Origin: Caballeronia sordidicola
GTDB lineage: Bacteria > Pseudomonadota > Gammaproteobacteria > Burkholderiales > Burkholderiaceae
Reading direction: 5' to 3'
Length of the DNA: 64,000 bases
Assembly (NCBI RefSeq): GCF_001544455.2
Contig: NZ_FCOC02000014.1
Coordinates: 122,762 to 186,761, forward strand
Under the pieces are notes generated by a model, which was not told the DNA's origin, ran no database searches, and saw only the letters and a list, made by a program, of their open reading frames with translations. Shown here piece by piece: positions 53,552 through 61,031 of the stretch. The position numbers were made by a program, and so were the translations under genes. Position 1 is the first letter of the stretch. Each line of letters starts with the position of its first letter.

Positions 53552-54373
53552 ATGCCTGAATGGAAACCGCTGGTTATCGCCGTCGTCCTGAGCGCTGCCT
53601 TGGCGTCAATGGCGAGTCACGCCGCGCAGTCTAACGAGTTGCGCGTCGGGTTTGTTCCCGGTCCTTATGCCGATGAATTCAAACTCGGCGTCGAGCCGCT
53701 ATTGCGCCAGAAAGGTTATTCGATCAAGTATGTCGAGTTCAGTACCGGACTTGAGGCAAATCAGGCGGTGTATCGCGGGGAAATAGCAGCCGATGTCATG
53801 CAGCATGAGGTCTATCTGAAGTCCTATAACGAGAGAAACGGGACTGACCTCGTCGGTGTCGTGCAGGTCCCTACTCCGCCAATGGGACTTTATTCCAGGA
53901 AGCACCACGCTCTCACCGAGGTCAAGGCTGGCACGACGGTCGCCGTTCCAAATGACCCCGTCAATCTGGAACGCGCGCTGAAGATTCTCCAGCGAATCGG
54001 CTGGATCAAGATCAAGCCAAACGCCAATCCCGTGGATGTCACCGAGCGGGATGTCATTGCCAATCCCGCTGGCATCAAGATCGTTCCGCTGGAATCGGCG
54101 CAAGCGCCGCGCGCGTTGGACGACGTCGACTTCGCCGCAATCCAGGGAAACTTCGCCATTTTCAGCGGCTACAAACTGACCGATGCGCTTGCGCTCGAAC
54201 AGATGACGCCGCCTTATATCAACCAGGTCGTGGTCAAGGCCGCGAACAAATCCACGCCCGTGACGCAGGCGATCGTCAGTGCTTATCAGTCAGCCTCTTT
54301 CCAGCAGGCAATCCTCAATAATCACTTCTACGATGGCTTTCGCCTGCCCGAATACTTTGCGCGGAAGCAATAA
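53552..54373 (+). CDS. NlpA/MetQ-family periplasmic binding protein
   Basis: The 273-residue binding protein has a normal signal peptide (cleavage near Ser-His-Ala-Ala) and no lipobox Cys, unlike typical MetQ. The family core is present: LRVGFVPGPYADEFKLGVEP, VDVTERDVIANPAGIKIVPL and DVDFAAIQGNFAIFSGYKL. Methionine or a related sulfur compound is the usual ligand type. No MetN or MetI genes lie nearby, so it is an orphan that would rely on an importer elsewhere. It is divergent from the SsuA-like gene. Confidence 0.88.
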   Translation: MPEWKPLVIAVVLSAALASMASHAAQSNELRVGFVPGPYADEFKLGVEPLLRQKGYSIKYVEFSTGLEANQAVYRGEIAADVMQHEVYLKSYNERNGTDLVGVVQVPTPPMGLYSRKHHALTEVKAGTTVAVPNDPVNLERALKILQRIGWIKIKPNANPVDVTERDVIANPAGIKIVPLESAQAPRALDDVDFAAIQGNFAIFSGYKLTDALALEQMTPPYINQVVVKAANKSTPVTQAIVSAYQSASFQQAILNNHFYDGFRLPEYFARKQ

Positions 54374-54414
54374 TCCCGGACTGTCTTCCGGCATTGATCA
54401 AGACCCGGGACAAT

Positions 54415-55107
54415 TCAGAACTTCTCTGTCCAGGGCCTGATCTCGATTTCCCACGACCACGCGCTGCGATGCTGACGCAAGAGGTCGACGTAAGACTGGG
54501 CGACGGCGTCGGGGTCGAGCGTGTTGTCCTGTGAGTCGGCCCGATGCTCCGAGCGCACGCTGCCATCAACAACAATATGCGCCACGTGAATGCCCTTGGG
54601 CGCCAGTTCGCGCGCCGCGCTTTGCGCCAAGCCGCGCAAAGCGAACTTGCCCATGGCGAAGGGAGCGGACAATGGGAAGCCTTTAACGCCAGCGGTCGCG
54701 CCTGTCAGCAGGATTGCGCCTTTGCCGGGTGGCTCCATGCGCTTTGCCGCCTCGCGCACCGAATAGAAAGCGCCCAGCGCCGAGACAGCGACCGCCTGCT
54801 CGACCTGCGCGGGGTCGAGTTCCGCAATGGGACCACGGACCCGGCCGCTCGCGTTGTAGATCACGATCTCAGGCGCGCCGATACGGGCTTCCGTTTCGGC
54901 GAAAAGCCGTTCGACCTGAGTGGCATCGGCGGCGTCGGCCTGAAGCGCGATGGCGCCCGTTTGATTGACGAGCGCCGCCAGCTTGCCGATATCTCGCGCG
55001 GCCACGACAACCGCAATCCCGGCTTCGCGCAGGAGACGGGTAAGAGAGCCGCTGATGCCAGCACCGGCGCCAATAATGAGTGCACTGCGATAAGGAATGT
55101 CGATCAT
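54415..55107 (-). CDS. SDR-family oxidoreductase with Phe in place of catalytic Tyr
   Basis: The 230-residue short-chain dehydrogenase-like protein has an N-terminal nucleotide motif ALIIGAGAGISGSLTRLL, an IVIYNASGRVRGPIAEL block (NAG-like), the catalytic Ser region AILLTGATAGVKGFP, and then SAPFAMGKFALRGLAQSAAR. In the usual Tyr-x3-Lys pair the Tyr position is Phe, while Lys is kept. Several bacterial SDR subfamilies share this change, so a different catalytic mode or a binding role is likely. It lies 42 bp from the convergent NlpA-like gene. Confidence 0.85.
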   Translation of the reverse strand: MIDIPYRSALIIGAGAGISGSLTRLLREAGIAVVVAARDIGKLAALVNQTGAIALQADAADATQVERLFAETEARIGAPEIVIYNASGRVRGPIAELDPAQVEQAVAVSALGAFYSVREAAKRMEPPGKGAILLTGATAGVKGFPLSAPFAMGKFALRGLAQSAARELAPKGIHVAHIVVDGSVRSEHRADSQDNTLDPDAVAQSYVDLLRQHRSAWSWEIEIRPWTEKF

Positions 55108-55374
55108 GGTTTCACCGTGGTGATAGGTGTCGGAAACGATATCAGGTTCCGGCTCCGCCTGTTATTCCACCCGGAAAGCAAACAAGGCGGACAATTCCGA
55201 AAGGAAATCCGGATCGGTGATCGGGTCAATATTGATAAGGTCGATTTCCGCTAGCACGCGCCGGAGCGGGCACGGCTGACCGGAATGGCTGGCGGCACGC
55301 TGCAGTGCACGAACACCCGCACCGCTTGCGCGCCCGTTTGTGTTTCGGGCCGTCGCTCTGCCCCCATGCCGATG

Positions 55375-55719
55375 TCAATGAATCTTGGGGAAACCGTGGC
55401 GCTCGGCGAGCAGGTCCAGGATGCGACGCGTGTCGGTCACGAAGCGCTTGTTACCCAGCGTCCTGGCATCCGGCGGTATCGGATGTTCGTCTCCGAGAAC
55501 CAGCACAGGCAAACTCTGGTGGTCCGCATCAAGCGCGGCGATGGCGGCCTCGCGCGGGCGCGCGAACGGCAGGCGGCGAATTTCCAGACCCGCGGCCTTC
55601 GCCGGATCGCTGGAGAGCAAGCCTTCGACAGGCGCGCTATCCGGGCAGACGAAACGTTCTCCGGGATATTTGGGATCGGTGAAACCCGGCTCCAGCAGCA
55701 ACAACAGGTCTTGGCTCAC
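55375..55719 (-). CDS. DUF3088-family protein
   Basis: The 114-residue cytoplasmic protein begins MSQDLLLLLEPGFTDPKYPG and has FVCPDSAPVEGLLSSDP, LEIRRLPFARPREAAI and DADHQSLPVLVLGD. These match the small DUF3088 family, which has a thioredoxin-like look (an isolated Cys near residue 25 and a Pro-rich strand). The function is not established. It is a single minus-strand gene about 270 bp upstream of the SDR gene, and the two might be co-transcribed. Confidence 0.8.
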   Translation of the reverse strand: MSQDLLLLLEPGFTDPKYPGERFVCPDSAPVEGLLSSDPAKAAGLEIRRLPFARPREAAIAALDADHQSLPVLVLGDEHPIPPDARTLGNKRFVTDTRRILDLLAERHGFPKIH

Positions 55720-56111
55720 GATTAAAAAGTCCTCGTAGCAATTAATAGGGCAGGCAGCTTGCCATGCAGTCGCTCCAAACGCCGCCTTCTGTCTTGAGGC
55801 ATTACCTCACAACGTGACAATGTAATCGCCGGTTGGCGGCCTTGCTCTATCAATTTAAGCTTTGCATACGCGCTTTGCTGCAAAGACGTGTGCTGTGGGC
55901 ATCTACAAACAACGCCGCTTTTGCTTACACCTCAACGGCCGCGGTCATTGACCTATGACTTGATTTAAACGACCTAAAGCGCATGTTATACGCATGAACA
56001 ATGCCCCGGTTTATAACCGGTGGACTGCTTAGCATAGGTCAATTAATCGTTTTGGCATGAGCATTGGGATAATTAAGATCGCGCATCTTAAGCCTCTCGA
56101 GAACTTGCCGA
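55720..56111. other. Intergenic region with an AT-richer end
   Basis: No gene is seen in about 390 bp between DUF3088 and the peptidase-like gene. It separates divergent transcripts and must carry their promoters. The last ~150 bp are AT-richer than average. No clear promoter consensus with correct spacing was found. Confidence 0.35.
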
Positions 56112-57377
56112 ATGCCCTGGAGACCTGCAAAGCCAATTCCCGCCGTCCGGTTAAGCCTTACGGATCGTCTGGCAAGCATGCCGACCGTCGAACAATTGAA
56201 CGAAATCGAAAAATCTCTTGATGCAGAATTTGGCAAGCCCTATATCCCAACAGGGAACACGGATTGGCCATATATCAGGGACTTTTATACGGTTTGCAAA
56301 CAGCAAGTCGATGAAGCAGCCAAAAGCTGCAGACATCCTGCGCGTCCGGTGTTGTTCGCGCTGAGCTCCTCTTCGGATCGCGTCCAGAACACGAGCGTCT
56401 CGTGCGCTTCGTTCGATGCGATCGTGGTCACAGCCGGACTGATCCAAGTGATTCATCGCGAATCAGCCGAACTGGCGCGGCACGCGCTCGCTGCGGGTTT
56501 GCATCACTCGAAGTCGATAGCGCGGTCATTAGTAAATCGCCTCGGCCATAGTCGCGATACCGCGGCCATGCTCGCCGCTTTCATAAGCGAAACGTGGATC
56601 GGCCTGATCGTGGCACGCGAATTCATACACATTGCAACGGGCTACGATACGTTTGCGGGCAACGACCCGCTGGTTCGCCAAGCACGCGAATTCGACGCCG
56701 ATGTCCAAGCCATCTTTATGCTTAACCAGCGAGCGGAAGGCAACGGACGCCTGGGCGCCCTGCTTCCCGATCTCGTTGGTGTCCCGCTTTTCGAGTGGCT
56801 GAAGGAGGACGCGGCGCGCGGCGCATGGCTGACGGCGCTTGCGCTCTCATTGACCTGGCTGGATATATCGACTTCACGCTTTACCTCTGGGACCGGTCAA
56901 CGCCTGTTGAACGCGTTCGAAGCGCAAGCCCGGATCATCTCCGCGCTCCACCCAGGAACGATTTTCCCGATCCGCGAAGTCCAGAACGAGGCGCTCAATG
57001 CCCTCGCACTTTGCAAGGGCGAGCTTATGGTCGATCGCATCGTCCGCTTGCAAGCTGCGACCAAGCGCGTGTCGATGCAAGCCGAAATCGCGTTTGCAAC
57101 CCAGTACACGCATGCATCGCGTGAAGGTAAAGCGCGTCTGGTACTTGACGTGATGCGGATCGATCGTTATAGCGAAAGCCAAACGCTGCTAACGCAAACG
57201 TTTGTAAAGTCACTTGGCGCTGCGTGGGCCACGAATCGGGTGACGGTCAACGCTCAGGGACATTTTTCCAGGGAAAGTCTCGTGCAATGGTGGTGCGAAG
57301 ACGCACCCCGGCCCTCTGCAACCGACAGCGGCCAAGTCACGACAGCGCGCGCCGCTGTGCGTAGGCGCACGGCTTAG
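56112..57377 (+). CDS. Unknown protein with a degenerate HExxH metallopeptidase motif
   Basis: I do not recognise this 421-residue protein, but its middle follows the M48-like zincin plan. CASFDAIVVTAGLIQVI (residues ~98-114) resembles the strand before the active helix. The helix site reads REFIH (169-173) instead of HExxH, and EFDADVQA (193-200) matches the third-ligand segment E-x-E-A-D. The first His is Arg, so zinc binding and activity are doubtful. There is no signal peptide or membrane segment. ATG 56178 is an alternative start. It lies directly upstream of the second organosulfur module but has no obvious link to it. Confidence 0.7.
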   Translation: MPWRPAKPIPAVRLSLTDRLASMPTVEQLNEIEKSLDAEFGKPYIPTGNTDWPYIRDFYTVCKQQVDEAAKSCRHPARPVLFALSSSSDRVQNTSVSCASFDAIVVTAGLIQVIHRESAELARHALAAGLHHSKSIARSLVNRLGHSRDTAAMLAAFISETWIGLIVAREFIHIATGYDTFAGNDPLVRQAREFDADVQAIFMLNQRAEGNGRLGALLPDLVGVPLFEWLKEDAARGAWLTALALSLTWLDISTSRFTSGTGQRLLNAFEAQARIISALHPGTIFPIREVQNEALNALALCKGELMVDRIVRLQAATKRVSMQAEIAFATQYTHASREGKARLVLDVMRIDRYSESQTLLTQTFVKSLGAAWATNRVTVNAQGHFSRESLVQWWCEDAPRPSATDSGQVTTARAAVRRRTA

Positions 57378-57549
57378 TTGGCGCGGGAGCAAGCCATCTA
57401 CCGCCATGCATTGGAATCTGCACTGAATATGCAAAGCAAAAATCGTTGATTGTTGAAACCGCTTTCGCGACAAAGAATATGCGTCGAGCGTTTCCACCCT
57501 CTTGCATCCTCTTCCAGCCAATCAACAATCCAACAATGCGGAGCAGACA

Positions 57550-58899
57550 ATGAGCCAAGCCAGGCGTCAGATCAAGCTAGGTGCTTTCCTGATGGAGACG
57601 GGGCATCATGTTGCCGCCTGGCGTCACGCCAAGACGCATCTGACCGGCGGACTGGACTTTGCTCATTACGCTCAACTTGCGCAGATCGCAGAGCGCGCCA
57701 AGTTCGACGCGGTTTTTTTCGCAGACAGCGTAGGCATCCGCGACACGAATCTGGCGTCGCTTTCTAGAACCGCACGCGCCGATCATTTCGAACCCCTAAC
57801 GTTGCTCGCCGCGTTATCCGTTGCCACCACGCACATCGGCTTGATCGCGACGGTCTCCACCACATTCAACGTCGCGCGCAAATTCGCCTCGCTCGATCAC
57901 CTGAGCGGCGGCCGATCTGGGTGGAACCTGGTGACATCGAGCAGCGAAACTGAAGCGCTCAATTTCGGCTTCGAGCAACACCCGGCGCACGCGGTCCGAT
58001 ACGAACGTGCGCGCGAGTTCCTGGACGTTGTCACGGGCCTTTGGGACAGTTGGGAGGACGACGCGTTCGTCCGCGACAGGGAAAGCGGAATTTATTTCGA
58101 TCCCGGCAAGCTGCACGTGCTGAATCATCGCGGCCCGCATTTCAAGGTGCGCGGCCCGCTCAACGTCGCGCGCTCGCCGCAAGGCTGGCCGGTGGTCGTG
58201 CAAGCAGGCGCGTCGGATGCGGGCCGCGAACTTGCCGCGCAAACCGCCGAGGTGATCTTTGTCGCGCACCAGACACTCGACGAAGCGAAGGCGTTTTACC
58301 GCGACGTGAAAGGCAGGCTCGGGCGCTACGGACGGCGCCCCGAGGATCTCAAGATCATGCCGGGTATCTTGCCGGTCATCGGCAAGACACACGACGAGGC
58401 CCGCGCCAAGTTCAATGCGCTACAGGACCTGATTCATCCCGATGTCGGCCTCGCATTGTTATCGAAGATGACAGGCGGCGTCGATTTGTCCGCATATCCG
58501 GTCGAAGGACCCTTGCCCGATCTGCCCGAAACGAATGGCGGCAAAAGCCGGCAGCAATTGCTGTTCGATCTGGCGCGGCGACGGGAAAACCTCAGCATTC
58601 GCGACCTTTACCTGCGCATAGCCGGCGCGCGCGGACACCAGCAGATCGTCGGCACGCCAGAGAGTATTGCGGATCAACTGCAGCAATGGTTTGAGGAAGA
58701 AGGCGCGGATGGTTTCAACATCATGTCGCCATGGTTGCCAGGCGGACTCACTGAATTCGCCGAGCTGGTCGTACCCGAATTGCAGCGGCGCGGGCTGTTT
58801 CGCACGGAATACGAAGGCAAGACGCTACGCAAGAATCTCGGCCTGCCGCGGCCCGAAAACCGGCATGCCCAGGTTGCTCGACAACGCCTTGCAGGATGA
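57550..58899 (+). CDS. LLM-class flavin monooxygenase (NtaA/SnaA/DszA family), second copy
   Basis: The ~449-residue reduced-flavin monooxygenase is paralogous to the protein at 2859-4223. Shared blocks include GHHVAAWRH, SGWNLVTSSSETEA, GLWDSWEDDAF, GPLNVARSPQG and GLFRTEYEGKTLRKNLGL. ATG 57550 is used because the family N-terminus begins there; the upstream in-frame ATG at 57502 adds a non-conserved leader. It is followed by the SfnB-like gene and a TonB receptor on the same strand. The substrate is probably an organosulfur compound (inference). Confidence 0.9.
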   Translation: MSQARRQIKLGAFLMETGHHVAAWRHAKTHLTGGLDFAHYAQLAQIAERAKFDAVFFADSVGIRDTNLASLSRTARADHFEPLTLLAALSVATTHIGLIATVSTTFNVARKFASLDHLSGGRSGWNLVTSSSETEALNFGFEQHPAHAVRYERAREFLDVVTGLWDSWEDDAFVRDRESGIYFDPGKLHVLNHRGPHFKVRGPLNVARSPQGWPVVVQAGASDAGRELAAQTAEVIFVAHQTLDEAKAFYRDVKGRLGRYGRRPEDLKIMPGILPVIGKTHDEARAKFNALQDLIHPDVGLALLSKMTGGVDLSAYPVEGPLPDLPETNGGKSRQQLLFDLARRRENLSIRDLYLRIAGARGHQQIVGTPESIADQLQQWFEEEGADGFNIMSPWLPGGLTEFAELVVPELQRRGLFRTEYEGKTLRKNLGLPRPENRHAQVARQRLAG

Positions 58900-59417
58900 G
58901 GTCATTTCCTTAGTACCAACATCGATGGCCGGTTATCGCGGCCACGCCTCCCACCGTACTCGCCGCCGGTACCGTAACCACCAAATGGCTCACCATCGCC
59001 TGTGTATTTTTCTTATAAATTTTGTATACCTAATCAGCATGTTTGAGAAGACGCGAAATCCAGCTTGGTCCTGGCGCGGTTTCAGGATGCATCGGATCCG
59101 CTTGCTAAACGCCGCTTACCGGCGCTACACCCACTTCATCGACGCATGCACGAAACAAGCTCCGGTGCATAGGCTAGCTGCCCGTGGCTGATAACTGCCG
59201 GATCATTTTCATGTAAAGAAAATTCCAATAGCTTCGTTGCGACGAAGCAGACGCGATGCTTCAATCTAGCGCTCTGAGCGCGATGAATTCATCCAGGCAC
59301 GCACACTGGGCTCTTGCATTCAGTAACCGGAGACGGTCGCTTCAAGATCAGATCCGTATCCAGTTTTCGAATCCCTTCAGACATTCGCAATATCTAAAAG
59401 CCAAGGAACGCAGGCCA
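58900..59417. other. Gene-free interval before the SfnB-like gene
   Basis: About 520 bp without a supported gene. An AT-rich patch around 59008-59040, including TTGTATACCTAATC, could be promoter material. No sigma-54 type GG-N10-GC element was found. The gap suggests that the SfnB-like gene may have its own promoter rather than being read only from the upstream monooxygenase. Confidence 0.35.
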
Positions 59418-60695
59418 ATGTCCGTCCAGCTTGTGCAAGATACGTCCTCCGTTGAGCCGACGTTAGATCAGGGTCATTCAAAGGCCAGCCACGCTCCCGT
59501 TCGCCGCAGCCGCGAGCAGATCCTCGCAGACCTTCCCTCTGTTGCGAAGGAAATCGCGAAAGGCGCAGTTGCTCGCGAACTCGGCCGGGAGTTGCCGTTC
59601 GAGATTTTCCGCACGCTTCGCCAGACCGGACTGACTTGGCTACGCGTGCCCGAACAACTGGGCGGCCCCGGCGGAACGCTTGCCGACCAGGTCGAAATCA
59701 TTTGCACGCTCGCCGCCGCCGACTCGAATGTGGCGCATGCATTGCGTAGCCATTTTGGATTTCTCGAATCCATCGCGGTCGATCCACGCGCGCCGCTCAG
59801 CCGCAAATATGTGCAGGAGGTGCTTGACGGCAAACTCTTCGGTGGCGCCCATATGGAGATCAATACGCCGCGTCCGAACATGTTGCGTACGAAACTGGTC
59901 AAGCATGGCGACAGATACATTCTGACGGGCAAGAAATACTATGCGACTGGCGCAGCCTTTTGCGATTACACCAGCTTCACGGCCTTGGACGAAGCAGGCC
60001 GCGTGACCAGCGCGCTGGTTCCCGCCAACCGCAAGGGCGTGCAGATCCTCGATGACTGGGACGGCATGGGCCAGCGCCTGACGGCAAGCGGCGGCGTGGA
60101 TCTCGACGACGTGGAAGTATTTCCGGACGAGATCACATCCCGGCTGGACGGCGATCCCTTCGTTCGCCGTCACAATGCAACACGCGCGCAGTTGCACCTT
60201 GTGGCATGCATTGCCGGCATCGTGCGAAATGTCTTTAGCGACGCAGTGGGATATGCGCAAAAACAGGCGCGCTCGGCCAAGCACAGTCATTCGGAAACCG
60301 CGCGCGGCGATCACTTCGTGCAGCAGGTCGTGGGCGATATCGCCGCCGCGACTCACGCCATTGACGTGATCATTGCCGACGTGGCAAAAACGCTCGATAT
60401 CGCTGCGGCCGGCATTGTGGCGGGCGCACCCAACCTTGATGAACTCGTCATGGCAAGCGCGCTCGCGAACTCGAAGGCGCAGATCGTGGTCGGCAAGCTT
60501 GCCATTCGCGCGGCTGAAAAACTTTTCGATACTGGCGGCGGGTCGGCGACCTCACGCAAGTACGACTTCGATCGCCATTGGCGAAATATCCGCACGATCC
60601 TCAATCACAATCCACTTCTTCTAAAGGGGCGCGTGATAGGCGATTTTTACCTGAACGGCGCGCGCGCTGATTTCGATGAAGGCCGCGTGTTTTGA
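59418..60695 (+). CDS. Acyl-CoA dehydrogenase-like monooxygenase (SfnB/DszC type), second copy
   Basis: The ~425-residue flavoprotein is paralogous to that at 5354-6571: ELPFEIFRTLRQTGLTWLRV, SNVAHALRSHFGF, GKKYYATGAAF, DDWDGMGQRLTASGG and the terminal EGRVF all correspond. The ATG at 59418 follows an AAGGAACGCAGG stretch and starts MSVQLVQDTSS; a longer frame from 59256 is not conserved. The pairing of a DszA-like and a DszC/SfnB-like enzyme in both modules suggests that they act in one oxidation sequence. Confidence 0.9.
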   Translation: MSVQLVQDTSSVEPTLDQGHSKASHAPVRRSREQILADLPSVAKEIAKGAVARELGRELPFEIFRTLRQTGLTWLRVPEQLGGPGGTLADQVEIICTLAAADSNVAHALRSHFGFLESIAVDPRAPLSRKYVQEVLDGKLFGGAHMEINTPRPNMLRTKLVKHGDRYILTGKKYYATGAAFCDYTSFTALDEAGRVTSALVPANRKGVQILDDWDGMGQRLTASGGVDLDDVEVFPDEITSRLDGDPFVRRHNATRAQLHLVACIAGIVRNVFSDAVGYAQKQARSAKHSHSETARGDHFVQQVVGDIAAATHAIDVIIADVAKTLDIAAAGIVAGAPNLDELVMASALANSKAQIVVGKLAIRAAEKLFDTGGGSATSRKYDFDRHWRNIRTILNHNPLLLKGRVIGDFYLNGARADFDEGRVF

Positions 60696-61031
60696 TTGAT
60701 CCGCGTGGCTGCTGCGCCGTGGGAACCGCAACCCGCGCGGACGCAGATGACGCACGCGCGCGCGCAATGACAAGCGATCGGAAAACCGAAAAATTACGAC
60801 ACAACGAAATAAGAAATAGTTCGTTAGGATCAGAAACTATTTTTGTTATCGTGCGGTTGCACTTCAGTAAATGACTTTCCCGATTAGTTCAGTTTCCGCC
60901 TCTCTGCGCCAGAGGATGGGCGACTTCGCGCGCCCTTCTCCGGCTTGATTGAGAACGCACTGTCAATTCCATTTAATCGCCTTTCGCCCGCCAACTCAAG
61001 CAAGCGGATGAGGATTGCATCAAGGATTAAT
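60696..61031. promoter_or_regulatory. Upstream region of the second TonB receptor, with an 8-bp dyad
   Basis: No gene is seen in 336 bp. AAATAGTT (60814-60821) and AACTATTT (60835-60842) form a perfect 8-bp inverted repeat with a 13-bp spacer, followed by TTTGTTATC. It could be an operator or a weak terminator for the SfnB-like gene. AAGGA near 61023 is the ribosome site of the receptor. Confidence 0.45.
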
